A stretch of 64,000 nucleotides of DNA from Streptomyces dangxiongensis (GCF_003675325.1 NZ_CP033073.1:7192001-7256000); one strand, 5' to 3'. Counted from the stretch's first letter, positions 42,979-51,934 are shown. Program-made: numbers and translations. Notes: generated by a model not told the origin, from the sequence alone.

Positions 42979-44127
42979 TCAGCCGGCCGGCAGGGTGGGC
43001 CGGACCTGCCGCAGGAACGCGGCGTTGTCGGGGGTGGCGCGCAGCCGTGCCAGGAGGGTCTCCAGAGCGGCGGGCCCGGACTCCCGGGAGCGCAGGGCGC
43101 GGCGCAGGCCGGTGACAGCCGTCAACTCGGCCGGAGTCAGGAGAAGTTCCTCGCGACGGGTGCCGGTGGCGCCGATGTCCACGGCGGGGAAGACCCGGCG
43201 GGCGGCGGGCTCCCGGTCGAGACGGAGTTCCATGTTGCCCGTGCCCTTCAGCTCCTCGAAGAAGTAGCCGTCGGCTCGGGAGCCGGTATCCACCAGCACG
43301 GTGGCGAGGATGGTCAGCGAACCGCCCTCCTCGGCCTGCCGGGCGGCGCCGAAGAACCGCTTGGGGCCGAGCAGCGCGCCCGCGTCGACACCGCCGCTCA
43401 GGGTGCGGCCGCCCGCGGCGGAGGCGTTGTTGTGGGCCCGGCACAACCGGGTCAGCGAGTCCAGCAGGACGACGACGTCCTCACCGGCCTCCACCAGGCG
43501 TTCGGCCCGCTCCACGACCAGGTCGGCGAGGGCGATGTGCTCCCGGGGCGAGCGGTCGAACGTGGAGGCGTACACCTCGCCGCGCACCGAGCGGCGCATC
43601 TCCGTGACCTCCTCGGGCCGCTCGTCCAGCAGGACGACCATCAGCCGGCACCCGGGGTGGTTGCCCGCCACGGCGGCGGCCAACTGCTGGAGCAGCACGG
43701 TCTTGCCGCTCTTCGGCGGCGCCACGATCAGGCCGCGCTGGCCCCTGCCGACGGGCGCGAGCAGGTCGGTGACGCGTCCGGCCAGCCCGGAGGCGGGGTG
43801 TTCGAGGCGGATGCGCCGGTGGGGGTGGAGCGGGGTGAGGTCGCGGAAGTGCCGCCGGGAGCGGAGGTCACCGGGAACGCGTCCGTCGACGCGCGCCACC
43901 TCGGCCAGCGCGCCCTGTGCGCCCCTGACGCCTTCGACCAGGTCGCCCGCGCGCAGTCCGTGCCGGCGGATCAGAGCCGGCGCGACCTGGGGGTCGGCGG
44001 GGGAGGAGAGGAGGCTGGCGGCCCTCAGACGTCCCTTGCCGCGCGCGTCGATGTCCAGGACACCGGTGACGGTCGGGGCGGCCTGGTGCTGCCGGACCTC
44101 GTGAGGGTGTTCGAGTGTGGTGGTCAT
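42979..44127 (-). CDS. compact second transcription termination factor Rho
   Basis: The 382-residue Rho-like ATPase is far shorter than the housekeeping actinobacterial Rho (about 600-700 residues with a long N-terminal insertion). An OB-fold RNA-binding region is present (GVLDIDARGKGRLRA), but the GYGFLR contact motif of normal Rho is replaced by GKGRLR. The ATPase core is intact: PPKSGKTVLLQQLA (Walker A), LLDERPEEVTEM, VVVLLDSLTRL (Walker B), FFGAARQAEEGGSLTI and the R-loop region ELKGTGNMEL. It is likely a paralogue with altered RNA choice. It is divergent from a P450 gene. Confidence 0.88.
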   Translation of the reverse strand: MTTTLEHPHEVRQHQAAPTVTGVLDIDARGKGRLRAASLLSSPADPQVAPALIRRHGLRAGDLVEGVRGAQGALAEVARVDGRVPGDLRSRRHFRDLTPLHPHRRIRLEHPASGLAGRVTDLLAPVGRGQRGLIVAPPKSGKTVLLQQLAAAVAGNHPGCRLMVVLLDERPEEVTEMRRSVRGEVYASTFDRSPREHIALADLVVERAERLVEAGEDVVVLLDSLTRLCRAHNNASAAGGRTLSGGVDAGALLGPKRFFGAARQAEEGGSLTILATVLVDTGSRADGYFFEELKGTGNMELRLDREPAARRVFPAVDIGATGTRREELLLTPAELTAVTGLRRALRSRESGPAALETLLARLRATPDNAAFLRQVRPTLPAG

Positions 44128-44554
44128 GGGGGGACGTCCTTTCGCGGACGGAAACGAGACTGCGAGGGAGGGATGAGGCCGCGAGAGGGAGGGCGCGTAC
44201 GGCTGCCTCCGGGCGGCGGGAGGAACACCTCGGACACGGGACGGAACGCCTGTGCCGGATGTGCTGGGAAGCTGACGGGCCGGGAGCCGGGAATCCGGGA
44301 ACGGCGGACGGATCAGCGTGAAGGAGAGAAACTGGCACCGGCGCCCACGAAGGGCCTGCACGAGTGGTGACGGCACGGTACCACTCGCCGGGGTGCCATG
44401 TCCGTGCTGATGTCAAGGAGCCACCGGGCCGCACCCCACCGGACCGACCGGCGCTCGGTTCTCACTGTCCACAGTCGCGGGCGGGCGCGCGGACGAGGGT
44501 ACGGCCGCATGACTACGATCGACCGTCTTGTCAGGGGAACGTCAGGAGACTCCG
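44128..44554. promoter_or_regulatory. divergent promoter region of rho paralogue and P450
   Basis: This is a 427-bp intergenic region with no convincing coding frame. It includes CGGTTCTCACTGTCCACAG near 44455-44475 and the P450 ribosome site at the right end. The left part near 44128-44200 should hold the rho-paralogue promoter and, if the gene is autoregulated like other rho genes, its leader. Confidence 0.4.
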
Positions 44555-45811
44555 GTGGAGACCACACCCGCGCGCACCCCGCACCGCCTGGACCCCGCCG
44601 GCGGCTGCCCGCACGCCGTCAACGCGCGGCTGCTGGCCCAGGGCGCCGTGGCCCCGGTCGAGCTGCCCGGCGGGATCGAGGGCATGGCCGTGCTCGGGCA
44701 CGAGGCGCTGAAGGAGTTCCTCCAGCACCCTGAAGTCGCGAAGGACGCCTGCCACTTCACGGCGCTGCGGGAGGGCCGGATCGCCCCGGGGTGGCCGCTG
44801 CTGACGTTCGCCACCGTCCCGGGCATGACCACCGCCGACGGCGACGACCACCGGCGGCTGCGGTCCCTCGTCAGCCGGGCCTTCACTCCCCGACGGGTCG
44901 CCGGACTGCGCCCGCGCATCGAGGGGTTGACCGGCTCGCTGCTCGACGCTCTGGCGCGAGCCGCTGCCGCGGGCGACGGTGTCGCTGATCTGCGACGGCA
45001 CTTCGCCCTGCCGCTGCCGATGGGTGTGATCTGCGAACTCCTCGGTGTGGACGTCCGGTTCCGCGCCCGGCTGCACGACCTGGGCGGCAAGGTCGTCGCC
45101 ACCGACACCCCGCCCGCCGAGGCCGTCGCCGCCAACCGTGAACTGCTCGCCGTACTGGAGGAGATCGCCGCCGCCAGGACCGCACACCCCGGCGACGACC
45201 TCACCAGCGCGCTCATCGCCGCCCGGGACGAGGACGGCGACCGGCTCGGCCCGCGGGAACTGATCGGCACCCTCCTGCTCATGATCATCGCCGGGCACGA
45301 GACCACGCTCAACCTCATCACCAACGCCGTACGCGCCCTGTGCGCCCACCCCGCCCAGCTCGCCCTCGTCCGCGCGGGCGAGGCGAGCTGGGCGGACGTC
45401 GTGGAGGAGACACTGCGCTGGGACGCGCCGGTCAGCTACTTCCCGTTCCGCTACCCGGTGCGGGACCTGACCGTCGCCGGCACGGTCGTCCCCGCCGGCA
45501 CGCCCGTGCTCGCCGGATACTCGGCCGCCGGCCGCGACCCGGCGGCGCACGGCCCGGACGCGGACCGCTTCGACCTCACCCGGGCCGCCCGGCCCGGTGC
45601 CGCCCGGCATCTCTCCCTCGGTCACGGCGCCCACTACTGCCTGGGCGCGCCGCTGGCCCGGCTCGAGGCCACGGTCGCCCTGGAGCGGCTGTTCACCCGG
45701 TTCCCGGCGCTGCGTCTCGCCGTACCGGACGACGACCTGGCACCGCACGCGGGCTTCGTCGGCAACAGCGTGCGGAGCCTGCCGGTGCGCCTCGCGCCAC
45801 CGGGGACCTGA
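44555..45811 (+). CDS. cytochrome P450
   Basis: The 418-residue soluble bacterial P450 has AGHETTLN in the I-helix (oxygen activation), ETLRW (ExxR, K-helix) and the haem loop LSLGHGAHYCLGAPLARLE with Cys362. The usual Phe at the start of the haem loop (FGxGxHxCxG) is Leu-Gly here. CAGGAG lies 6 bases before the GTG at 44555; the upstream TTG start is rejected. No ferredoxin or ferredoxin reductase gene is adjacent. Substrate unknown; not part of a visible biosynthetic cluster. Confidence 0.93.
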   Translation: METTPARTPHRLDPAGGCPHAVNARLLAQGAVAPVELPGGIEGMAVLGHEALKEFLQHPEVAKDACHFTALREGRIAPGWPLLTFATVPGMTTADGDDHRRLRSLVSRAFTPRRVAGLRPRIEGLTGSLLDALARAAAAGDGVADLRRHFALPLPMGVICELLGVDVRFRARLHDLGGKVVATDTPPAEAVAANRELLAVLEEIAAARTAHPGDDLTSALIAARDEDGDRLGPRELIGTLLLMIIAGHETTLNLITNAVRALCAHPAQLALVRAGEASWADVVEETLRWDAPVSYFPFRYPVRDLTVAGTVVPAGTPVLAGYSAAGRDPAAHGPDADRFDLTRAARPGAARHLSLGHGAHYCLGAPLARLEATVALERLFTRFPALRLAVPDDDLAPHAGFVGNSVRSLPVRLAPPGT

Positions 45812-45916
45812 GCCGCGTACCGCCCGTCGGACCGGAATCCGTAACAGATGTCCCTGGACCATAACAATCCCGGACGTCAGGGGACTCGACCGCCGACCGT
45901 GCACTACCTTCACGGC

Positions 45917-46798
45917 ATGTCCACGCCACCGCAGTCCCCGCAGCCGGCCGACCAGCCCGCGCCACAGCCCCAGCAGGCCGCCCCGCAACCGGCCGTCCCG
46001 CCGCAGTCGACGGCCTATCCCTACCCCAACCCGCAGTCACCCCCGGCCGGTGCCTTCTACGCACAGCCCACGCTGGTCGGCCGGCCCGGTCCCGGACAGC
46101 CGCAGGTGGGCAACCCCTACGCCCAGACGCCGCCGTTCCGTCCCGTACCGCCCGTTCCCCCGTCCGGTGGCGGCAGGGCCGGCCGCGCGGTGCTGTGGGC
46201 CGCCGTCGGCGCCGTCGTGGCCTCCGCAGCATGGGCGGCCGGTGTCTTCCTGGTCGGCGGCCGGGGCGACGGCGCGGATCTGCGCGGCTACTCGGCGCCC
46301 TCCAACCTGTGTTCCGGCGCCGACTACTCCTCCTTCAAGGGCGAGTACACCCAGGAGGACTCCGCGCCGACCCGCATCTCCCTCAAGGACAAGGCGCTGG
46401 ACGAGGGCTATTGCAGCCTGGGACTGAAGAAGTCCGGATCGTCGTACGCGGACGCCTACCTGACGCTCCAGCTCGACCTGCACAAGAAGACCGACCCCGG
46501 ACCCGAGTTCACGGCCAACTGGAAGAACTACGGGGAGAGCCACTCCGGTTACGACGTCGACCCGGTCGAGGGCATCGGTGACGAGGCCTACCTGGTCAGC
46601 CAGGACACCGTGAGCGGCTCCTCCGGCGGTTCCCGTTACGCCACGCTCGCCGTCCGCGACGGCTGGGTGACGTACATCATGACCTACAGCCTCTACCTCA
46701 CCTCGTACTCCCAGGACAAGAACCCGCCCGCGCTCGCCGACATCACCGACTGGCTGAAGACCGACGCCAAGGCGACGCTGCGGCAGCTCAGGGACTGA
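45917..46798 (+). CDS. Pro-rich N-terminus, single-helix membrane protein with extracellular domain
   Basis: The 293-residue unrecognised protein has a Pro/Gln/Ala-rich cytosolic N-terminus (residues 1-95), one transmembrane helix (AVLWAAVGAVVASAAWAAGVFLV) and an extracellular domain from about 125 with two Cys (NLCSGADYSSF, EGYCSLGL), a pattern common for streptomycete surface proteins. ATG 45917 is used; no strong ribosome site is visible. The mature domain has alternating beta-type sequence (YATLAVRDGWVTYIM). Function unknown. Confidence 0.7.
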   Translation: MSTPPQSPQPADQPAPQPQQAAPQPAVPPQSTAYPYPNPQSPPAGAFYAQPTLVGRPGPGQPQVGNPYAQTPPFRPVPPVPPSGGGRAGRAVLWAAVGAVVASAAWAAGVFLVGGRGDGADLRGYSAPSNLCSGADYSSFKGEYTQEDSAPTRISLKDKALDEGYCSLGLKKSGSSYADAYLTLQLDLHKKTDPGPEFTANWKNYGESHSGYDVDPVEGIGDEAYLVSQDTVSGSSGGSRYATLAVRDGWVTYIMTYSLYLTSYSQDKNPPALADITDWLKTDAKATLRQLRD

Positions 46799-46822
46799 AC
46801 GGTGAGCCGTCCCTGAACTGCC

Positions 46823-46849
46823 GTCCGCGGCGGGGGCGGCACCGCGGAC
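46823..46849. terminator. hairpin between convergent genes
   Basis: GTCCGCGG, 11 bases, CCGCGGAC, located between the stop of the Pro-rich membrane protein gene and the stop of the convergent esterase gene. Confidence 0.6.
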
Positions 46850-46905
46850 CGCACTCCGGCTGGGGAGGGGAACGGCCGTGCCGTCGGCTGCCGCGGCACA
46901 GCCGA

Positions 46906-48360
46906 TCAGCGGCTGTTGTCCGGGTGGTGGACGCTGAGGTCGCCGTAGGCCGACAGAACGCCCGCCAGGTCACCGGATTTGTGCCGCAGGGTGGTGTCCA
47001 GGAAGGCGAGAGTGGTCGCGGCGACGACGCGCGGGCTCTCGGTGCGGCCCAGGGAGCCGACTATCGAGGGCACAGGCGGCAGGTACAGGGGGCCGTCCAT
47101 GAAGGTGAGGTGTGCGGCGCCGGGGATGGTGAGCCGGTAGCTCGTCACGGTGCTGCGCTTGAGGGCCTTGGTGAGGCGGGGTATGTAACGCGGGTCGGTT
47201 CCGGGGGTGATGGCCTGGGTGAGCGCGAGCGTCGGCTGGTGGAGGGAGGGGGAGGTGGGACCGTGGGGGGAGCCGTCCAGATCGATGACGGCGTCGAACC
47301 GGCGGTCCTGCCGGGCTGCCTGCAGAGCGGCGGCACCACCCATGGAGTGGCCGGTGACCGCGACCCGACCGGTGTCCAGGCGTCCGGTCAGCGGGCCGGT
47401 GATCTCACCTCGGCCTGGATGGTCCAGTTGGGTGAGGACGAAGCTGAGGTCGGCGGCTCGAACAGCCGTCCAGCCAACCGCCAGCTTGTCGTCCTTGTCC
47501 CGGTCTCCGGTGGAGGCGATCTCGGCGTGGACCGTTCGGCCGTCGGCGAGGACGACGGCGGCGGAGTCGTACGGGTGGTCCAGGGCGGCGACCACGTAGC
47601 CGTGGCTGGCCAGTTCCTCCGCCCAGGCGGTGTTCTGGGTACGCACTCCGCCCGACCCGGGAGAGAACAGCACGACCGGGAACCGTCCGCGCCCACCGGC
47701 CACCGGGGCGTTGAAGACCGCATGGGTGTGGGCACGCGGGGCGCCGTCGACCAGGAAGCCAGGCAAGCCGACCTCGCGGGCGAGGGCATCGGAAACGGTG
47801 CGCGCCTCGTGCTCCGTGCGTCCGAGGTACTGGGCCCGCTGCGCGCCTGCGGGGCTCTTCCGCGCGGGATACCAGAGCTGGACAACGACCGTGCGCCGGT
47901 CGTGCGGATCGGCGCTGAAGCTCTCGGGGCGGCGTGGGTCGGTCCACTGCACCACGCGGGTGCCGACCGCGAAACGGCCCGACGGCTCGGGGAACACGGG
48001 TACAGGAAAGGCCCAGGCGGCCACCGGACCCGTGGCGATCAGGCCGACGCAGGCCACCGACCCCGGCAACGCCAGCCACCATCGGGCCCGCCACGCCGGC
48101 CGGCCGGTACGGCGTCGCAGCAGGGGAGAGAGGGCGAACGGCAACGCGACGGCAGCGCCTGCCAGTACCGGCAGCATCTGCCAGCGGATCCCCATCACAC
48201 TCAGCACGATCGCGGACAGCGCGAGAACCGCCGCCGCCCCGATCGTGACGCGTGGGCGGGCGGCGGGGGGAAGCCAGCGCGCCACCACCAGCGCGACGGC
48301 ACCTGGCAAGGCAAGCAATTCCGGAGGGGACATGTACAGCCCCGCGATGATCTCGGTCAC
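46906..48360 (-). CDS. membrane-anchored platelet-activating-factor acetylhydrolase-like esterase
   Basis: The 484-residue protein has three to four hydrophobic helices in the first 140 residues and an alpha/beta hydrolase domain from about 165. Family marks are VVQLWYPARKSPAG, VVLFSPGSGGVRTQN and DHPYDSA, with the nucleophile in TGHSMGGAAAL, the acid in IDLDGSPHG and the His in GAAHLTFMD. It probably hydrolyses short acyl esters at the outer membrane face. Start GTG 48360 has GAGG upstream. Three related palindromes lie 58-141 bp upstream, so expression is probably tightly controlled. Confidence 0.82.
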   Translation of the reverse strand: MTEIIAGLYMSPPELLALPGAVALVVARWLPPAARPRVTIGAAAVLALSAIVLSVMGIRWQMLPVLAGAAVALPFALSPLLRRRTGRPAWRARWWLALPGSVACVGLIATGPVAAWAFPVPVFPEPSGRFAVGTRVVQWTDPRRPESFSADPHDRRTVVVQLWYPARKSPAGAQRAQYLGRTEHEARTVSDALAREVGLPGFLVDGAPRAHTHAVFNAPVAGGRGRFPVVLFSPGSGGVRTQNTAWAEELASHGYVVAALDHPYDSAAVVLADGRTVHAEIASTGDRDKDDKLAVGWTAVRAADLSFVLTQLDHPGRGEITGPLTGRLDTGRVAVTGHSMGGAAALQAARQDRRFDAVIDLDGSPHGPTSPSLHQPTLALTQAITPGTDPRYIPRLTKALKRSTVTSYRLTIPGAAHLTFMDGPLYLPPVPSIVGSLGRTESPRVVAATTLAFLDTTLRHKSGDLAGVLSAYGDLSVHHPDNSR

Positions 48361-48417
48361 CCGGCCATCCTCAGGGCGGGCCACGCGATGCCACATCGAT
48401 CCCGGGTCGCCATCGCA

Positions 48418-48501
48418 TGCAACCTGAGTCGCAATCCGAGGCCTGTCCCCCGTGCGACCGGAGTCGCATCCAGGCGTCTCGCCTGTGCGACTGCGGTCGT
48501 A
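48418..48501. promoter_or_regulatory. three phased copies of a TGCGAC-N4-GTCGCA operator
   Basis: Copies at 48418-48433 (TGCAACCTGAGTCGCA), 48453-48468 (TGCGACCGGAGTCGCA, perfect palindrome) and 48486-48501 (TGCGACTGCGGTCGTA). Spacings of 35 and 33 bp are about three helical turns. They lie upstream of the minus-strand esterase gene. The remaining gap to 48735 holds no supported gene. Confidence 0.65.
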
Positions 48502-48735
48502 CCCCGGCGCGGTGCCATCAGACGGTGGACTCATGTGCTTGGCGGGCCCGCGGCCTACCGTGACGCCCGGCACGTCGCTGAGCACGACCCCGCCGCTCGC
48601 CGTCGGCGTCGAGCACACCGGCCACGGCACGCTTCCGGCGTATTCCGGCCGCCCTGCGGGATCAGCCGTGGCCCCTTTCGGGCTGGTCCCGGCGATCCCC
48701 CGACCCGGCCGTGCCGGGGCGCGCGGACCGGCCGC

Positions 48736-49134
48736 TCACACCGACCGCGCCCCGGCCTCCCGGGTGATCTCCCCGAACCGCGCGCCCATGGCCTCGGCGA
48801 GGGCCTGCGCACCCGACAGCGGCCGGACCATGACCATGAACTCGTCGATCAGGCCGTGCTCGTTCACGTGCAGGAAGTCGCACCCGGTCAGCTCCCGGCC
48901 GCCCACCCCCGCCCGGAAGACCAGCGCGTGTTCCGCACCGTCCGGGTCGCCGATCTCCCGGACGTAGCGGAAGTCCTCGAACACCTCCACGACCGCGCGC
49001 AGGATCGCCGCGGTGATCGCCCTGCCGGTGTACGGCCTGAACACGACCGGGCTGGTGAAGACGACGTCCTCGGCCAGCAGCGCCTCGACGGCGGCCATGT
49101 CCCGGGCCTCGACCGCCTCACGGAACGCGCGCAT
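48736..49134 (-). CDS. NTF2-like / SnoaL-type protein
   Basis: This 132-residue cone-shaped alpha+beta fold has MRAFREAVEARDMAAVEALLAE, VVFTSPVVFRPYTGR, and DFLHVNEHGLIDEFMVMVRP. The ATG at 49134 has GGAGG 6 bases before it. Members act as small isomerases, hydrolases or ligand carriers. It is divergent from a PadR regulator across a short AT-rich operator region, so it is probably the target of PadR repression. Substrate unknown. Confidence 0.8.
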   Translation of the reverse strand: MRAFREAVEARDMAAVEALLAEDVVFTSPVVFRPYTGRAITAAILRAVVEVFEDFRYVREIGDPDGAEHALVFRAGVGGRELTGCDFLHVNEHGLIDEFMVMVRPLSGAQALAEAMGARFGEITREAGARSV

Positions 49135-49152
49135 CCGGATCCTCCGTATAGT

Positions 49153-49162
49153 CAATTAGTTG
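49153..49162. promoter_or_regulatory. AT-rich divergent operator, PadR/NTF2-like genes
   Basis: CAATTAGTTG, with CAA/TTG arms, sits in a 72-bp unusually AT-rich interval between the two divergent start codons. A -10-like TAGCCT at 49195-49200 lies 6 bases before the PadR ATG, implying a leaderless PadR transcript. Confidence 0.5.
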
Positions 49163-49206
49163 AATAAGTGCGGATGAGATTAATCAATGACTGTTAGCCT
49201 GTCCAT

Positions 49207-49800
49207 ATGTCGCTCAGGTACGCCGTTCTCGCCGCCCTCCTGGAGGGCGAGGCCTCGGGCTACGAACTGTCGAAGACGTTCGACGTCTCGCTCGCCAACT
49301 TCTGGCCCGCCACCCCGCAGCAGCTCTACCGGGAACTGGAGCGCCTCGCCGGCGACGGGCTGGTCCGGGCCCGCACGGTGCAGCAGGAACGCCGGCCCAA
49401 CAAGAGGATGTTCACCCTCACCGAGGCCGGCCGGGCCGAGCTGAGCGCCTTCGCCGCGCAGATGCCCAAGCGGCCCGCCGCCCTGCGCGACGAACTCCTC
49501 ATCAAGGTCCAGGCGATGGACGGCGGCGACCCGGAGATCACCCGGGCGCTGATCGAGGAGCGGATGGGCTGGGCGCGCGGCAAGCTCGGCCGCTACCGGC
49601 GGGTGCGCGACCGGCTGCTCGACGGGCGCACGGAGGAGGAGTTCCTGCGCACGGCCGAGCGCGTCGGGCCGTACCTCACCCTCATGGGCGGGATCGCCCT
49701 GGAGGAGGAGAACCTGCGCTGGTGCGAGCGGGTCCTCGCCGTCCTGGCGCGCCGCCGCGACACCGCTCCGAGCGGTGCCGTACCCGGGCCGGACCGCTGA
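49207..49800 (+). CDS. PadR-family transcriptional regulator
   Basis: The 197-residue protein has a PadR winged helix (RYAVLAALLEGEASGYELSKTFD, FWPATPQQLYRELERLAGDGLV, TLTEAGRAEL) and a C-terminal helical dimerisation domain with IEERMGWARGKLGRYRRVRD. It is divergent from the NTF2-like gene. No Shine-Dalgarno site precedes the ATG, consistent with a leaderless message. PadR proteins are repressors relieved by aromatic acids or drugs; the ligand here is unknown. Confidence 0.9.
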   Translation: MSLRYAVLAALLEGEASGYELSKTFDVSLANFWPATPQQLYRELERLAGDGLVRARTVQQERRPNKRMFTLTEAGRAELSAFAAQMPKRPAALRDELLIKVQAMDGGDPEITRALIEERMGWARGKLGRYRRVRDRLLDGRTEEEFLRTAERVGPYLTLMGGIALEEENLRWCERVLAVLARRRDTAPSGAVPGPDR

Positions 49801-49892
49801 CGGCGGGCGCTCCGCCCGCGCCGTCCAGTCCGTGCCCGGCGGTTCGCTCGTCGGAGTGGTCGTGCGCGTCCCGCCCACCGATACCGCTCCCC

Positions 49893-50387
49893 ATGCAGCA
49901 CAGTGGTCATGTGCCTCGCCGACTACTTCCGCTGCTGGTCGCCGCGCTCGTGAGCGTCGCCGGCTGCACCACCGTCCGTCCCGGCGCCCTGCCGGACCCC
50001 GCCCGTTCCCAGCGCCCGTTCGCACCGGACGCGGCGGCGACACCCTCGGCCCTGAACGCGCCGCTCAGCCCCCCGTCCGGACCCGCCGCGCTCGTGCGCA
50101 CGGGCCCCGGGCACCGGGAAGGGCACGCCCCGGCGGTCGCCCCGGAGAAGGACGCCGCCCCGGAGAGCGACACCGCGCCGGTACGCAAGGCGGCGCCCGC
50201 GGTGCCCCACCGGGTGCGGCCCGCCGCCCCGCGGGTCCACCCCCCGAGGCGGCGATCCCCGGCATGGCCCCCCGCCCCCCGCCCCGCCCACCGGCCGCCC
50301 ACGGAGCGGATGCGTGACCTGTGCCGCCGGGCGGACGGCGTGGCCGCACCGGACGTCGTGGGGCTCTGCCGCTCGACCTTCGGCTGA
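49893..50387 (+). CDS. small Pro/Ala-rich lipoprotein
   Basis: The 164-residue precursor has a basic N-terminus (PRRLLPLLVAALVSVAGC) with lipobox VAGC. Its mature part is almost entirely Pro, Ala, Arg and Thr, ending in a small Cys-containing segment (MRDLCRRADGV, VVGLCRSTFG). The low-complexity wall-spanning linker with a short terminal domain suggests a cell-surface protein. An in-frame GTG at 49911 is an alternative start. Unknown function. Confidence 0.6.
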   Translation: MQHSGHVPRRLLPLLVAALVSVAGCTTVRPGALPDPARSQRPFAPDAAATPSALNAPLSPPSGPAALVRTGPGHREGHAPAVAPEKDAAPESDTAPVRKAAPAVPHRVRPAAPRVHPPRRRSPAWPPAPRPAHRPPTERMRDLCRRADGVAAPDVVGLCRSTFG

Positions 50388-50447
50388 CGGGGGCGCCGCC
50401 CGCCGCACGCCTCGCCCGCCCGCCGGCCCGGGGCCTAGGCTGACGGG

Positions 50448-51221
50448 ATGTTCGGTCCCGAAGGCCCCACGCTCCGCGAACTCGCCGTTCAGGCACTGTC
50501 GTCCGTCGAGCACGGTTACGACCTGCTCGCCCCGAAGTTCGACCACACCCCCTTCCGGACGTCCGACCGGGTGCTGGACGCCACGGCGCGGGCGCTGGCG
50601 CCGCTCGGCCCCTTCGCGGACGGACTCGATCTGTGCTGCGGCACCGGCGCCGGCACGGAGATGCTGGCCGGGCTGTGCCGGCACAGCGTCACCGGAGTCG
50701 ACTTCAGCGCCGGCATGCTCGATGCCGCCCGGCACCGGCCGCGCCCCGCCGGCGGCCCCGGCATCGCCTGGGTACGCGGTGACGCCCGGGCCCTGCCCTT
50801 CACGGCGGCCTTCGATCTCGTCGTCTCCTTCGGGGCCTTCGGGCACTTCCTGCCCCGGGAGCTTCCGGGGCTCTTCACCCAGGTCCACTCCGTGCTGCGC
50901 CCCGGGGGCCGCTTCGTCTTCCCGGTGCCGGCCCCGCCCCGCCCGACGCGGCGCGACTTCTGGCTGCTGTCCGGTTTCGACGCGGTGATGCGGGTGCGCA
51001 ACGCGCTGTGGCGGCCACCGTTCGTCATGTACTACCGGGTCTTCCGGCTCGGTACGGTGACAAGGGAGTTGACACGCGCCGGTTTCACGGTCGAACTGGG
51101 TGTGCTGCCCGGGTTCGGCCGGCGAGCCGACGGCAGCCCGCGGGCCCGACTGGTGGTGGCCCGCAAGGCCGACGCCCGGCAGGCGGCGGGTCAGCCGGCG
51201 GCCGGCGACGTGAACTCGTAG
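50448..51221 (+). CDS. class I SAM-dependent methyltransferase
   Basis: The 257-residue protein has the Rossmann-like methyltransferase core: motif I GLDLCCGTGAGTEM (residues about 63-76), the acidic loop VTGVDFSAGMLDAAR, WVRGDARALPF, and the post-motif region LRPGGRFVFPVP. The C-terminal half, including FVMYYRVFRLG, supplies substrate specificity that I cannot assign. Its 3' end overlaps the convergent GntR gene by 31 bp. Confidence 0.88.
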   Translation: MFGPEGPTLRELAVQALSSVEHGYDLLAPKFDHTPFRTSDRVLDATARALAPLGPFADGLDLCCGTGAGTEMLAGLCRHSVTGVDFSAGMLDAARHRPRPAGGPGIAWVRGDARALPFTAAFDLVVSFGAFGHFLPRELPGLFTQVHSVLRPGGRFVFPVPAPPRPTRRDFWLLSGFDAVMRVRNALWRPPFVMYYRVFRLGTVTRELTRAGFTVELGVLPGFGRRADGSPRARLVVARKADARQAAGQPAAGDVNS

Positions 51222-51934
51222 ACCAGTGCGTCCTGTTCAGCGTTCACCACCAGGTCGGTGATCTCCAGCGGACGCGCGTACTGGTCGTGCACCCGCCGGG
51301 TCACCCGCACCGAGGAGGCGTCACCGACCTGGGTGATGGCGTCCCGGTGGTGCAGGGTCAGCCCGGCCTTGCGCATCCAGTCGTACGCCCGCCGCAACTG
51401 CGCGGGCGTGGCCCCGTCGGCCCGGTCCCGGTAGCGGGCCAGCTCGGCCACCTCGGCCAGCGCCACCGCGGAAAACGATGTCACGGCCGTCCGCAGGGAC
51501 CGGCCGTCCGGTGCGACCGACCGGTAGCGGTGCACCAGCGTCGGCCGGTGCGCGGCCAGCCCCAGCGCCATCGCGTGCTCCGGCGGCGGAGCCTCCCAGG
51601 TCACCGTGGCCCGGTCCAGCGCACACGGGTCCGCGGACCGGGCGCCGACCGGAAAGGTGAGCGACTGCGGTACCTCGACCGGTCGGCCGGGCAGCGTGGC
51701 GTGGCTGCCCCGCCGGTCGGTGGTGACCACACCGTTGCGCCGCAGCACATCCAGTGCCTGCCGGACGGTCTCCCGGCTGACCCCGAAATAGGCGGCCAGG
51801 TGCCGCTCGCCCGGCAGCCGTTCGCCGGGCGGGATGGTGCCGTCGCGCAGTTCGTCCAGCAGCAGCGCCGCGATCCGCCCGTACAGGGGCCGGCCGTCGC
51901 TGGGCGGGGGATCGTGGGGGGTGGTGCGGGCCAT
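51191..51934 (-). CDS. GntR-family regulator, HutC subfamily (DasR-like)
   Basis: The 247-residue protein has an N-terminal winged helix (GERLPGERHLAAYFGVSRETVRQALDVLRRNG) and a C-terminal UTRA effector domain typical of HutC/DasR proteins. AGGAGG precedes the ATG at 51934. A site 63 bp upstream resembles the DasR-responsive element at 13 of 16 bases, suggesting a DasR-type binding specificity and autoregulation. Sugar phosphates are ligands in DasR itself; the ligand here is unknown. Convergent with the methyltransferase gene. Confidence 0.88.
   Translation of the reverse strand: MARTTPHDPPPSDGRPLYGRIAALLLDELRDGTIPPGERLPGERHLAAYFGVSRETVRQALDVLRRNGVVTTDRRGSHATLPGRPVEVPQSLTFPVGARSADPCALDRATVTWEAPPPEHAMALGLAAHRPTLVHRYRSVAPDGRSLRTAVTSFSAVALAEVAELARYRDRADGATPAQLRRAYDWMRKAGLTLHHRDAITQVGDASSVRVTRRVHDQYARPLEITDLVVNAEQDALVYEFTSPAAG

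Noticed and set aside
44128..45811. Secondary-metabolite cluster around the P450 and the thioesterase
   Set aside because: No synthase, synthetase, terpene cyclase, ferredoxin or tailoring set is adjacent; the two genes are 29 kb apart.
46924..49167. 747-residue plus-strand open frame
   Set aside because: It is antisense to the PAF-acetylhydrolase-like and NTF2-like genes and crosses the palindromic operator region.
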